A DNA stretch of 64,000 nucleotides from Neovahlkampfia damariscottae (GCA_016618085.1 JABLTG010000038.1:57342-121341), one strand, 5' to 3'. Counted from the first letter of the stretch, positions 34,427 to 45,986 are shown. The notes: generated by a model not told the origin, from the sequence alone. Program-made: numbers and translations.

Positions 34427-35584
34427 ATGAGACCATCAAGAAGACAACAAAAAGTACCTGAGTTTTTAAATCAAACACCTTGGTATTCAAATTCAAATAT
34501 AGAACCTGATGAAGGACAAGAAAAAAAAAAAGAAAAAAAATGGTATCAAAGAGGAGTCAAAGGTGAAACAGCAACAACCTATAGAAAAGGAGCATGTACA
34601 AATTGTGGAGCAATGACACATAAAACAAAAGATTGTATGGAAAGACCAAGAAAAAGAGGAGCAAAACTGACAGGAAAAGATATTAAACCAGATGAAATTA
34701 TAACAGATGTTGGTGAATTGACTTATGAAGAAAAAAGAGATGCCTGGAATGGTTATGAAGTAGAAAATTATGATGAAGTTTATAAATCATTTGAAGAAGA
34801 TGATTTAGAAAAACGAAAACAAAAAGTTGAAGTTTTAGAAAAAAAATTCATGACAGAACCAGATCCAGAACAAAAAAGATTTCCAACAGATTCATTATTG
34901 GATAATTCAAAAACAACAGAAGAAGCTGAAAAAAAGATCAATTTAAGAGGTTTAAGAAATAGAGAAGATACAGCAAAGTATTTGTTGAATTTAGATCCTG
35001 AATCAGCTGAATATGATCCAAAAACAAGATCAATGAGAGGTAATCCATTACCTGATGATCCAACAAGTGAATTTCAAGGAGATGGAAGAGCATCAAGAGA
35101 AGGTTTTTACAATGAATTTAAAACAATTCAAAAATTTGCATGGGAATCAACAGAAGAAGGAAAAAACGTTATTTTACAAGCTTCTCCTTCTCAAGCTGAA
35201 CAATTGCATCGTGAATTTATGGACAAGAAAAAAAAAATGGAAATTGAAAAACTGAAAAAATTGAATGAAAAATATGGTTTAGAAGAAACTAAAGAATTAC
35301 CAAAGGAGTTGGCTGTAGGCCAAACCGAATTGTATTTTGAATATTCTGGTGGTGGTGATGTGGTTGGTGGAAAAAAAATGATCATGCCAAAATCAGTTTT
35401 TGAAGAAGATGTTTTTCCAAATGGACATTCATCAGTTTGGGGATCCTTTTATAAAAAAGGTGAATGGGGTTATAGTTGTTGTCATCAATTGGAATATGAT
35501 TCTGTTTGTAGTTTTGATAATAAAAAAAGAAAAATTATTGAAGATGTTCCAGTTGAAGAATTAAAAAAACAAAAACAGGAATAA
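34427..35584 (+). CDS. SLU7: Pre-mRNA splicing factor SLU7
   Basis: Second-step splicing factor that helps select the 3' splice site. Intronless, 385 aa (human protein 586 aa). Seen: the CCHC zinc knuckle CTNCGAMTHKTKDCMERPRK, PWY near the N-terminus, DEKRDxWNGY-type segment (EEKRDAWNGYEVENYDEV), the TAKYLLNLDPESAEYDPKTRSM block and SVWGSFYKKGEWGYSCCHQ near the end. The start is the MRPSRRQQKVPEFL methionine, 30 nt after TCCAATCAAAT. Its role in acceptor choice is relevant because introns here are so short that branch site and acceptor nearly touch. Confidence 0.95.
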   Translation: MRPSRRQQKVPEFLNQTPWYSNSNIEPDEGQEKKKEKKWYQRGVKGETATTYRKGACTNCGAMTHKTKDCMERPRKRGAKLTGKDIKPDEIITDVGELTYEEKRDAWNGYEVENYDEVYKSFEEDDLEKRKQKVEVLEKKFMTEPDPEQKRFPTDSLLDNSKTTEEAEKKINLRGLRNREDTAKYLLNLDPESAEYDPKTRSMRGNPLPDDPTSEFQGDGRASREGFYNEFKTIQKFAWESTEEGKNVILQASPSQAEQLHREFMDKKKKMEIEKLKKLNEKYGLEETKELPKELAVGQTELYFEYSGGGDVVGGKKMIMPKSVFEEDVFPNGHSSVWGSFYKKGEWGYSCCHQLEYDSVCSFDNKKRKIIEDVPVEELKKQKQE

Positions 35585-35764
35585 AATAGTTTTGTTAAAA
35601 AATGTGAATATTTGTTTTTTTTGAAAGAATTTGAGTTCACTTCCTCGGCCAAGTCAATGAAATTATCTAGAAAATTGATCCTTTGATGGGAGTTGGAGTT
35701 TGGTATTTGTAGCTTTCGATGGAAGTAATTTTTTGAGTTCGACCCATAGTGTTATAAGAAATTT

Positions 35765-36598
35765 TTATTTGCTTCCAATTCCAATTAAAGCTTTTGTGAC
35801 AAATTTCAAACTTTTACCATCTTCAGAAACATATTTTTCCAATAATTCTTCTTTGAATTTCTCCACAAAATTCTTAACTTCATCATCACTCTTTCCGTTC
35901 AACATTTGTTGATACATTGGATTTGAAATTGCTTCAGTGATGAATTTATCAATATCATTAACATCATGCAATGTTACATTTTCATCATCAATTAATTGAA
36001 TATCTTTAAATCCAGCATCTGTCATTTCTTGAACCAAAGTTTCTTTATCTTTCAATGGTTTGAAGTTAAAATCACCCATGGATAAACCTGATCTTTTAAC
36101 AGTTCCAAAACAAGCTGCTCCAAATTCATTATATGTCCAAAGTGACAAAGCTACTTTTCCTCCCACTTTCAAAACTCGATACATTTCATTGATGGATTTT
36201 TTTCTTTCTGGAAATAAAAAGAATGCAAACATTGAGAAAATATAATCAAATTCTTCATCTTTGAATTCTAATTTTGCACCATCCATCACAAGACATTCAA
36301 TTTTGTCTGGAAATTCTTTTGCTTTTTCAGTAGCTATTTTAATCATTCCTGATGAGAAATCTGTCGTGAAGAATTTTAATTTTGAATTATTGAGTTTTGA
36401 AATTCTTGAAACTTCAAGACCTAATTCACCTGTTGCTGCGCCAATGTCAAGAATTTTTAAATCTTTTTTGTTTTCAATATCTGATTTAGCCCCACTTTGT
36501 TCGATTGAAGTTGAAGCAAAATGAAAAGTAATTGGTGTAGCAGTTGCTTCATAATCTTTGGCTGTGCTATCCCATGCATTTGCTTCGTGCAACTTCAT
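35765..36598 (-). CDS. Class I SAM-dependent methyltransferase
   Basis: Single exon, 277 aa, UbiE/Methyltransf_11-type fold. The SAM-binding glycine motif is LDIGAATGELGLEV, followed by the acidic loop FTTDFSSGMIKIA, the DGAKLEF motif and FDYIFSMFAFFLFPE. The substrate cannot be told from sequence; small molecules such as quinones, sterols or thiols are typical of this subfamily. TCCAAT-type element (TTTTGATTGGT on the forward strand, 36604-36614) lies 5 nt before the start. Confidence 0.85.
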   Translation of the reverse strand: MKLHEANAWDSTAKDYEATATPITFHFASTSIEQSGAKSDIENKKDLKILDIGAATGELGLEVSRISKLNNSKLKFFTTDFSSGMIKIATEKAKEFPDKIECLVMDGAKLEFKDEEFDYIFSMFAFFLFPERKKSINEMYRVLKVGGKVALSLWTYNEFGAACFGTVKRSGLSMGDFNFKPLKDKETLVQEMTDAGFKDIQLIDDENVTLHDVNDIDKFITEAISNPMYQQMLNGKSDDEVKNFVEKFKEELLEKYVSEDGKSLKFVTKALIGIGSK

Positions 36599-36760
36599 TT
36601 TTTTTTTGATTGGTTAATAACTCCGACGATATTCTATTGGTTAAATTTTTTTTATTTTTAGGATGTTTCATTGATGGAATTATTTTTCATGTTAAATTCC
36701 AGCAGTTGTAGTTCTAAGTCTTGGCCAATCAAAAAATTTTTATCATCCGACAAAACGTAC

Positions 36761-37183
36761 ATGTTTGTTCTCAATGAAAAAACAATTTTGAAAACTCTAA
36801 TTGTGATATGTATTGTCTTAATAACTTTCCTTTTAGCAGAATTTTTATCAAGAAAAAAAGAAATATCCACATCAAATTTAACACACTCAAAAAATGTAAT
36901 TCAACATTTTTGTGTTTTTAAACTGAAAAATTTGACAATGGCCCAACAACAAAATATTGATGAAGAATTAAATAATTATATTTCTCAAATAGCTTGGATA
37001 CAAAAATGGAGTTACGGTGAAAATTTAATTCGAAAAAACGAATATGTTTTGCGAATTGAATTTGATACAGTTTCTGAAGTTGAAGCTTATCATACTCATC
37101 CTGCTCATAAAAAATTTGTTTCTTTTGTGAAACAGTTTTATTCTAAACCACACATTTGTATGGATTGGAAAATAATTTATTAA
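36761..37183 (+). CDS. Membrane-anchored DABB (stress-responsive A/B barrel) protein
   Basis: 140 aa. One N-terminal transmembrane helix (about residues 11-28, LKTLIVICIVLITFLLAEFL) is followed by a dimeric alpha/beta barrel domain: VIQHFCVFKLK, WIQKWSYGENL, YVLRIEFDTVSEVEAYHTHPAHKKFV and HICMDWKIIY. DABB proteins are stress-induced or act as small cyclases or oxygenases; catalytic identity is unknown. The start is 26 nt after GCCAATCAAAA; a longer upstream frame exists but the element would then lie within it. Confidence 0.78.
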   Translation: MFVLNEKTILKTLIVICIVLITFLLAEFLSRKKEISTSNLTHSKNVIQHFCVFKLKNLTMAQQQNIDEELNNYISQIAWIQKWSYGENLIRKNEYVLRIEFDTVSEVEAYHTHPAHKKFVSFVKQFYSKPHICMDWKIIY

Positions 37184-37349
37184 TTCAGAGGAGTTGTTCA
37201 GAAAGAAGAAATCGCTTTTAAAAGAATGATAGGTGAATCAATGGAAGACCACTTGCAATTTTGATTTAAAAAACGTCATTAAATTTTGCAGTATTACATT
37301 TTGAAGTTCATTCAATAAATGCAAAACGATTGATTAAAGTTTATTATTA
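37184..37349. other. Spacer before the degenerate transposon
   Basis: No gene or element recognised; plain AT-rich sequence up to the left inverted terminus. Confidence 0.4.
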
Positions 37350-37389
37350 GACTAACTTCCAATTGGTCGTCTCTTACGAATAAACATGG
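37350..37389 (+). repeat. Left terminal inverted repeat
   Basis: Begins GACTAACTTCCAATTGG and ends GAATAAACATGG. Its inverted partner is at 40141-40180, with four mismatches in 40. Confidence 0.75.
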
Positions 37390-37653
37390 ACTGAACAGTT
37401 GAAATGATATGGTTATCATGGATGAGTTGTATTTTATCATAAAGCAGGATGTTATTTAATGTCAATGGCGTTTTATCATCATACATGGTGTTTATTCTTG
37501 TTAAGTAGTGTTTTATGATAAAGTACATGAAAAGTGGTGTTACTGGATACAAGTGATGTTAATCATAAAACATCTCCAACTATCTTAAACTCCATGATTT
37601 ATGATAAAACAAGACACTTTATAAAATAAAAAAAATGATCCATAAAAAGGAGT

Positions 37654-38478
37654 TTATTCTTGAGTTCTTCTGTTCTTTTGATTGTACTTATCATTTCTTT
37701 CCTTTTGTTTCCTCTTTTTTGAAATACCTTCTTGACCATAGCTATCGAGAACGCCCTTGTAATAAATTCCGTCCTCATTTCTCAACGGATACTTGATGAT
37801 GTGATAATTAGTGAGAGCTGAACAAATTTGAAAGATGGTGTAAATTTCATCCCATTTGAACTTTACTTCCATAATCTTAAAAAGTTTCTTCATTCTTCCA
37901 TAGAAATTCTCACAAATGATGCGATTCTTGGCAATCTTTTTGTTTCTTGTTTGGTCTTCTCTTGAGAGTGTCTTTCCTTTATTTGGGAGAATAGCTCGAA
38001 TTAATTCTACTGCTCCTTGATAATTTTCATTTTTTTACTTGGTTTTTGGTCAATCGTGTCCTGTATTGGTGTTTTCTTTAATTTTGAAGTTTTTTTTATC
38101 CCATTTACGAGGAGGATATAAAATCCGGGGAGATTCCCAAAATTTATGCAAGTTAATTTTGTCAGATTCCACCATGGTGACATCTTGGCAGTAGTAAGGG
38201 AGTTTCTCTTCAAAGTTGTATATTCTATAAGGAAGTTTTCTTTTGAGAGTTTTAATTAAACCTACTTGTGACGAAATTTCTTTAAGTATAGACGAATTTT
38301 CGTAATTTGCACCAAGCATTATTTTTGCATCCATGATTAATACTTGAGGAGTTTTCCACTCTTGTTTTTTAAGAGGTTTGTTATTTTTTTTTGTTTGATG
38401 TTCAAATATTTGAAGCTCATATTCTTCAGGCAATTCTTCTTGAACACTGTTTTTTGTCAAAACACTTTTTTTTTTCAA
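37654..38478 (-). pseudogene. DDE-type transposase pseudogene
   Basis: One frame runs the full length but is broken by an in-frame TGA and TAA around 38038-38052. The C-terminal part reads NRIICENFYGRMKKLFKIM, then FQICSALTNYHIIKYPLR, the typical end of DDE_Tnp_4 (PIF/Harbinger) transposases. It is preceded by NYQGAVELIRAILPNKGK. The N-terminal part (MKKKSVLT...) is not recognisable. The two stops in an otherwise conserved frame suggest inactivation. Confidence 0.68.
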
Positions 38479-38599
38479 TTTTATCTCTATACATTCTCTG
38501 CAATAAGTGATTCATTCAAACGAAGAAAACGACAAACTTCAAGAATTAGTTAATGGTGAATCTGAACACTGAGTTCTCCTCTATTTTTGTATTTTCAGT

Positions 38600-39377
38600 G
38601 ACCAAGCAATTGAATATGACTTTGAAGAAACTGCTGAATTAAAAGACTTGATTGAGGACGTAGAACATATCCTCAGAAGAAGAAAACTCCAAAGAACTTT
38701 TTCATAAACTAGACTCTGAAAAATGTCCTAAAAAGTTAGTACTTTGGGAAATATCCAAAATTGCTCTTAAATATATTCAAAAAACTAAGAAAATTGAAGA
38801 TGTATGACTAAAAAATGTTAATCTTTCAACATTTCAATTTAAAAACGTAAGAAGTCTTCAAGCAGTAGATCAAAAATTATATATCAAAAAATTTTCTCAT
38901 ATTTCCCAATTCTTAGATGGTGAATATAGTAAAAATACTACATACCAATCAACTATACAAAAAGAAGTAAATTTAAATGATGAAAAAAAAGATTCAAATT
39001 CATCCATGGATATTATTAAAGATTTAGAGGCTCAAAGGGATGATGAAAGTGTAGAAGAAGATATTTCAGAAGAATCTGAGATTTTATATGTACCAAAAAT
39101 ACTCCGACATCTCAATGGTGTGTTTTCTTATTACGGAAGAATCAAATGGCTTATTTTTGATAAAGGAAGTAACTTTTCAAAGAAAAGCAAAAAAATTCTC
39201 GAAGAAATTGGGTGGAAACATATTATGAAAGATGTTTATGAATCTCTGATAATATTATCGTTTGGAGAAAACACACATGAGCTTGAAAAGGTAATCAAAT
39301 TAATTCAAGAAGACATAAATAGCAACGTTGAAATTGTGGCAACATATGGTAATATCCCTGGAATTACCATTAAATAA
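38600..39377 (+). pseudogene. Broken transposon-encoded ORF, unknown function
   Basis: A coding-like frame (KCPKKLVLWEISKIALKYIQ, QAVDQKLYIKKFSHISQFLDG, HLNGVFSYYGRIKWLIFDKG) is interrupted by an in-frame TGA near 38807 and a frame change near 38680. The last 123 codons from the ATG at 39006 are open. It may be the accessory protein of the transposon. No family recognised. Its stop is 1 nt from the stop of the opposing broken frame. Confidence 0.45.
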
Positions 39378-39378
39378 A

Positions 39379-39880
39379 TTATATTGGTTTTATTATGGGC
39401 GTTTTTCCAGTAAATAATTTTTTTCCTTTGGACTCTTTACTTCCATGATCACCTTGGTCATAACAAGCCCAATGATGATATTCCTTTTCAACTGAATCAA
39501 AAGCAGCATGTAACTTGTCAAGTTTTTCATTATAGGCATCCTTTTGAGTACTGTCAAAGTATTCATAAAAATTATATTTGGCGTCATCAATCTTTTCTAA
39601 TATACTCCATCTGTAAATTTTTCTTTCCATGATGATGTTTTACCTTTCTTGTAGCTGTCACTAGAGAACCCAAGAATAATTACAAAGTACCAATTCCACA
39701 ACCATTTTTTTCTAAGACCTGAGGTCTCAACATAATTCAATAAGTAATGCCATTTTTTCCTAATTTCTTCAATCTTTCCTTGCTTTTTTTGGTCAGTGCT
39801 AAGAGTTTTCACCAAAGTCTCTATTTTAGGCTCTGTTTCTGTCTTTTTCTTCTTTGGTTTTTCTTTCTTTTTTTCACCAT
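39379..39880 (-). pseudogene. Broken lysine-rich ORF in the transposon
   Basis: Two overlapping frames: a lysine-rich N-terminal part leading to KKWHYLLNYVETSGLRKKW, and a C-terminal part (IYRWSILEKIDDAKYNFYEYF, EYHHWACYDQGDHGSKES). They cannot be joined by a GT-AG intron that keeps frame, so a frameshift is likely near 39610. The ATG at 39880 lies in a CCAATGG element but opens a different frame. Unknown function. Confidence 0.4.
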
Positions 39881-40140
39881 TGGAATTTTAAAAAAAACCA
39901 ATAAAAACTTCTTAAAATTGACCAATCCGGTTATTTTATCCAAAGTTAACTTTATTTTAGAAATAAATTTTATTCAAACAAGAATTTTTCCTTAGAAAAC
40001 GACATTTTTAGTTTTTAACCTCCAACATATTGATAGCTATCCGGCGTCTTATTTCTTGGCATAATACAACATTTTGTGCAATTGGTATCATCATAAAATA
40101 TAATACTTGAGATATAACCGCAGTATTCCAACCCAACAAC

Positions 40141-40180
40141 CCATGTTTATTCATAAGAGACAACCAATTGGATGTAAGTC
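40141..40180 (-). repeat. Right terminal inverted repeat
   Basis: On the reverse strand begins GACTTACATCCAATTGG and ends GAATAAACATGG, mirroring the left end. Confidence 0.75.
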
Positions 40181-40186
40181 GATATA

Positions 40187-43100
40187 TTATAACCAAGTTT
40201 TTTTTTCAACACCCAAAAATTCATCAGTTTCTAAACTTCTTTCATTGGATCCCAATAATTGATGTCTAGTTCCACCAATTTTTTCACCACAATCAGGACA
40301 TTTAGATTCTTCCATTGCTCCACCACATTCACCAATAAAATATAAATGACCATTTGGGCACTTGTACCAATGACCAGAAACATGATTCTGATTCACTGCT
40401 TTCAAAATTTCTTTCTTTTCTTGATCACTTGATAAAAATTTTTTTTTGATATCAATTTTCACTTGATTGATATCATTTTGAATTGTTTTGAGAGCTTTTT
40501 GATATCTTGGTGCAAATGTGATCGCTTTATTACAATTTGGACATCTTTTGTATTGAATTTCGGCTGAAATAGGTACTTTCATATGTTGGTCTAAAGTTGA
40601 AACTAAAAATGTATGTTTGCATTCGAGTGTATAGACTAAATCATTTTCTTCCAATTCTGATGACTTACAAAACATGACTGAATCTTCCCATTGATTTGAT
40701 TCATCGTTCGTTGCATCACAAACCATACAAGGAGGACATGTTTCTCCGCATAATCCTTGACATCTGTGATCACATTTGAGTTTCTTGGAACATCTTTTTT
40801 CACATGGATTTCGGTCACAAATTTGTGAACATTTTTTTGTGCATTTAGAATGTTCACATTTTAATTGACAAGGTTCAATACATTGAATACATAATTCATT
40901 ACATTTAAGACGACATTCAACGTGAGAACATTTGACTAAACATGGTCTTTCACATTCTGGACAATTGGAAGAACAATCATGGTTGGTACATTTATGTGAA
41001 CAAAGTAAAGTTCTTTCACATTTTTTGTCACATGGTTGATGATCTTCTGTGCAAGAGCCACAATTACCAGGACATAAATGTCCACAGCCAAGTTTCTAAA
41101 CATTAGCAAACGAAATATGAACTTACTTTGATACAAGGATTGGTGCAGATAGGTTTCGTTCCACAGGTGTATTTGAAATCTTTATCACATATTTTGCAAT
41201 GAGCTGTTAATTTTGCAGTACATGCTCCACATTCTCCATTTTCTTTACATTTGAAACATTCTTGAGTGCATAAATGAGAACATTTTAACCTTTTTTTGCA
41301 TTGGGATTTACATTCTAAATTATTGACATTTGAAGAGCATTTTACATTTATGGAATGTTTACAGTCAGTGAATTGGAATTTCACAATTTTTTGACATTGA
41401 GGACATGTCTTTCCAAGATGACATTTTACTTGACATTCATGTCCACAATCTAAATCTTTTGAACATTTTTTTTGACATTTTATTGTGGCATGTTCAGGAT
41501 CTTTTGCATGACATAATCTACCACATGTATGTCCACAGTCCAATTGATAATTGCACGATGAACTACAACCTCCCAAATTGACAGCAAGTAAATCCTTTGC
41601 AGTTTTGATTTTTGTGATTGTTTCTGGGTGATTCGGACATTGGAGCTCTAAAGTTTTGGATAATAGATCATTCTCTTGAAAATATTGAAGTACTTGATAC
41701 CAATCATCATTTTGACGAAATAAAGCTGAATTTCCAATAACATACAAACCATATTGAGCTCTAGATAAACTGACAATGATTCTATTTTTGATTGAAACGA
41801 AACCTGTTACATTTTCTTCATTTGATCTCACTAATGACAATAATATTATTTTATTTTCTTCTCCTTGAAAATCATCAATTGTAACAGTTCTTATTGTCAT
41901 TTTTTTTGAAGCCAATTTTGTTTTAATTAATAATTGTTGACCTTTGTATGGAGTGACAATGGTAATATCATTTTCAGTGTAATTTAATTGATTGCTCAAA
42001 TAAGCACCCAAATTGCAAATATATTCAGCTTCGTAATCATTACTTTTTGAACCCAAGTGAGGTGACTCTGTTTCTTTATGATCATGAGTGATGAATTGAA
42101 GATTTTTCACCATTCCTTCAATGTTTGGAAATTTCATCACACAAGGATGATCTTCAAGTCCTTCATAGAAATTTTTCATAATTGCAGAAATTTCAGGTCT
42201 CATTCTTTTTTGTGTTAGTAATGTAGAAATTGAGAAATTTCTTTTAACTAATCTTTCAAAAAGACTGATTGAAAAATTGTAATTTTTTTCAAGATTGTAT
42301 GAATTCACTTTTGGTCTGAGTTGTTGTTCATCTCCAATCATGATCATGTGTTGAATACTATCATGTAAACATGCTACCATTTGACATTCTAAAAGTTCAG
42401 CAGCTTCTTCAAAAATGTAGACTGGTGCCTTCAAATATTGAAAAAGTTGGCGACTAACTGCAGCACGTGAACTGGTTAAACCTATGATTGGACAATCTCT
42501 TAAAATTTCAAATGTTTGTTGATCATGAGTTTGTTGTTTTTTACAATTCAACTCTTTCATTTCAGTGATTATTGTTGAAATTTCACCTTTGAGATGATCA
42601 AATATATTTTGACGAAGTTGTTGAATCACTTTTTTTCTGAAATTTGGTTTCATTTTATAAGGACTCTTACAAAACTCCTTTTCAAAATCTTGAAAATATT
42701 TTGGGATCATATCTATTTCTGTGATTTTTTCTTCTTCATCATCATCCAATTCATCAATGATAAAATCATCTTCAATAGCTTTTCTTTCTTTCAACAAATC
42801 ATCAACTTCTTCTTTCATAATTTGATCGAGATATTCTAAATCTTCTGGATAATCTTCTTCATCTGATTCAGTTTCTTCATTTTGTTGAACCATCTTAGTT
42901 TTAGGTTGAATTTTGATAAACCCTTTCAAATCAAATTCTTCAAAAACTTCATCTTTCATTGGTAATTCGATATCTTCTTCTTCAATAATTTCAGTTTTAT
43001 CAACAAGTTCTTCTTGCAATGCATCAAAAGCATTTCCAATTCTGTTTTTCAATCCTTTTCCTTTCTTTTTTTTTGTTGCTTCAAGCAATGTCTTTTTCTT

Positions 43101-45386
43101 TTCTTTTTCCTTTCCATTCAACCAAGTGAAAACTGCGTCATGATCATTCAAATTGAATACAAGATTATCTTGTTTTAAAACGTTTATGGAAGATAGAAAC
43201 TTTGGCATGCAGCGAAATAATGCAACATCATTTTTCAATTTCTCTAAAAGAGTCCAAGAAGATTCTAGTCTTGTTTTCAAATTTCTAAGATTCTTTCTCA
43301 ATTCCCATTCCGTTTCAAACCGACCTGATATTTTGTTGAGATTTCGGCTGATTAATTTTTGATTCTCTGTCTTTGATCTTCCTCCAATACGAACTAATTT
43401 AGGAACTTCATCAATTAATCCTTCTAAAAATTGATCTAATGCATGATTGGTGTAACAAATAATCACTATTGGTGCATTTATTTTTTTGACCAATAATTTT
43501 GCAATTTTGATGCCAATAAATGTTTTTCCTGTTCCAGGTGGTCCTTTAATAATGGAAATTCTTGAATTAAGTGTGTTCTTTAACGCATTACTTTGACTTT
43601 TGTCTAAGATTAAATTTGAATTATTTTCATCAATCCATTCTTTCACAACATCAATCTTAACTTTTTTGTTTTGTGATTTCATCAAACAAGTTATGTCTAC
43701 AATTGGATTTTCTTTGATGTAATTTGGGATATCAATTTCAGTTTTTTGACCTAAAAGAAGTTCTTGGAATGGCAGTGCTTCAAATGATTTCAAAGTTGTC
43801 AAAACAGGACCAATTGAATTGAAATAACATGGGCATTCTATGATGATATAAGTTTTTAATAAATCCACTAATTCAATATTTCCAATAATATCAATATCAA
43901 TTGTCATCTTTCCAATGGCATCTCTGTCTTGAACTATTCCAATGATTGGTTCGCATTTGAAAATTTTCTTTTTATCATCTATTTGTGGAAATAACAACAC
44001 TAATGACCCATAAGTGAATACTCTTGACTTTTCCAAACGATCAGCTTTGATATTTGATTGAAATTTAAGAGAAAATAACGGAACACTCTTTTCAGCACTA
44101 ATTTTCACAATTTCAGCATTTGTGAAAACTGGAAGATCTCTTGTCTTTATTTTTTCATTCTTTGAATACTTTTCCATTCCTTCACGAAGTGTGGAAACAT
44201 AATCTTCTTTTAATAAATTGAAATGAGTTGAAACATAATCATTCAATGAATTCCAACTTCTCAAGATGTTATTAGCGACTAAATTTTTGTTCTTTTGTGT
44301 TAAATTTTCCATTGTTGGATAAATTGAAATTTGTTTGATATTCTCACCATCCAAATTTACAGTTTTCTTATTTTCTTTGATAGATTGTTCTTCAATTAAG
44401 CAATGTTCTTTTAAATCTTTTAACTTGTTCATTGACTCATTTAAATCGAAGTTATTGAAACTTTGAATCCTCTTTTCTAAATTTGATAGTTGAATCATGA
44501 ATCCAAAATGTGAAATTTTCTTCAAACAAAATTCATAAAGTTTGATAATGTTAGGAGCAGTATTTTTTGACAACCCTTGAATAATGTATTTTTGAATTGA
44601 AATATTGATAAATTGACTGTGAATAAAGCTTGAAATAACTTCGTTAGTTCGATATTCAACAACTGACATTGTAAAAGCATCAGAAGTTAATAAATCAACG
44701 ACAGATTGACATAAACTAAAAGGCAAGAAGTATTTATAATCTAGTAACGCTTGAAACACATAACTCTTTGATAATTTGGTTGACAGATCATCTTTTTCAT
44801 TTTTCATTTTTTGAATGAATTTATTAAATGAAAATTCATTTCCAACAAATTTTTTTGGTGCTTTTGGTTTTTTCTCTTCAATTTTCACTTTGGATTCAAC
44901 TTTCATGGTTTGAAATTTTTGCAAAAAATCTTCCTCCAGTTCATCATCTTTTTTGGTAAAAGTTATTTCACTTTGAATAATATTTGTGGTAAACTGTCTT
45001 CTATTTAAATTTGTACCAAGTTTTTCTATTTTCTTAATGACTGAACTTTTTTTTCTGAAAAATTCTTTTGATTCAATTGTGCGAAGGAATTTATTCATTT
45101 TCAGGATAGTTTTGTCATCTATTTGAACAGAAGTGCTTTTCTTGTCAAAGGTACATAAAGGTTGTTCATCTTTTAATTCTTTTCCAACTTGATGTCCATT
45201 TATGCAGTACAGATTTTTTAAAAGTTTTGGTTCTGTTTTTGTTTCTTGTTCTGAAGGTTCTTTCTTTGTAACTTGGCAACTTGGTGAAAAAATAACGGGT
45301 GTTCTACTTTCAGCAAGTACAAAAAGTTGAGATCCAAAAGTTCCTATTGTCGTGTTACACTTGAGGCAGACTAGTTTCGGTTTCAT
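40187..45386 (-). CDS. ZNFX1-like helicase (NFX1 zinc fingers, RZ finger)
   Basis: Large SF1 helicase of 1722 aa in two exons (45386-41127, 41095-40187; 31-nt intron). Order: N-terminal CxxC segment (LVCLKCN), a long helical region, a helicase core with Walker A GPPGTGKT near residue 614, Walker B-like FEEAAELLE near 990, QLRP, and the motif VI region SLSRAQYGLYVIGN. Then come NFX1-type Cys/His repeats (CGHTCGRLCH, CGHECQVKCHLG, KCDHRCQGLCGETC and others) and a C-terminal RZ finger (GHWYKCPNGHLYFIGECGG). The order matches animal ZNFX1, linked to small-RNA inheritance and dsRNA sensing. An acidic insert splits the helicase. Start fixed by ACCAATCACAAT, 10 nt upstream. Confidence 0.92.
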
Positions 45387-45556
45387 TGAAAAGAAATTGT
45401 GATTGGTCAATTATTTAAAAAATCTTGAAAATTTTTTGGAATTTTCCAGTTTCAAATACTTCTGAGAGAATTATCAATTCCATCATTTTATCAAACATAA
45501 AAACTGATTTTGAAATCATAATTAACTGATTGTTTTATAGAAAAACAAAGTTCTAG

Positions 45557-45924
45557 TTATGCTGGATCATGTTCTGTTTCACTATCAGAAAATTTCTCTT
45601 CCATGTATTTCATAAATTTTTCCATTTTTTCTTTTTCAATTTTTATTAGTTCTTTCAAGTTGAAATCCCATTTTCTACTTCTTTGGCCATTTGAAACAAA
45701 TTGAATCACTCTAAAGATTTTTTCCAATGTCTTATTTTTATAGATACTTCCTGTTCCATAACAGTTTCTTGCTCCAATGTTGAAATATTAAAGCATAAGT
45801 CACTGATGCTATCAATCGTAAATTCAATATTATTCCATGTGTATGATTTAGGTGAGTTTTTTACAATAGAAAATACTTCTTCTCCATTTTTGCAAATAAC
45901 CTCTGTTACCAGGTTCAAGTTCAT
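45557..45924 (-). CDS. Hypothetical small protein
   Basis: Two exons (45924-45763, 45730-45557) joined by a 32-nt GT-AG intron give 111 aa in frame. The product is mixed alpha/beta (VTEVICKNGEEVFSIV, YTWNNIEFTIDSISDLCFNI), then KIFRVIQFVSNGQRSRKW, a charged helix, and an acidic tail (SDSETEHDPA). No family recognised. The ATG overlaps the last base of a perfect CCAATCAAAA element, as for several confident genes, which is the best evidence that it is real. Confidence 0.6.
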
Positions 45925-45986
45925 TTTGATTGGTTGTTGTCTTCGGGATCAAAAAAAAATTTATTTCAAAACTGCCTTCTATTCAT

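Larger units (their letters stand above)
37350..40180. mobile_element. Decayed DNA transposon with terminal inverted repeats (PIF/Harbinger-like)
   Basis: The ends at 37350-37389 and 40141-40180 are inverted copies matching at about 36 of 40 positions, with weaker similarity for about 60 nt further in. Inside are a transposase-like pseudogene and two other broken frames, all lacking the tight splicing and intact frames of neighbouring genes. The right end lies just 6 nt past the stop of the ZNFX1-like gene. I could not find a convincing target-site duplication. Subterminal sequence near 37490-37560 contains degenerate copies of the same AGTGGTGTTA-type repeat seen in the element at 61.4-62.6 kb. 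Confidence 0.72.

Noticed and set aside
37352-37552. Short reverse-strand ORF at the left transposon end
   Set aside because: It reads the inverted terminus and degenerate subterminal repeats; no protein-like pattern.
38038-38052. TGA read as tryptophan (altered genetic code)
   Set aside because: In-frame TGA occurs only in the decayed element; DeoC and the short G-alpha end at TGA, and Trp is TGG elsewhere.
40008-40196. Short reverse-strand frames with cysteines (YCGYISS, NCTKCC) downstream of ZNFX1
   Set aside because: They lie within the right transposon terminus, with an in-frame stop upstream and no usable acceptor.
43153-43362. Forward-strand ORFs inside the ZNFX1-like gene
   Set aside because: Shadows of the long reverse-strand frame, with no start element or family pattern.
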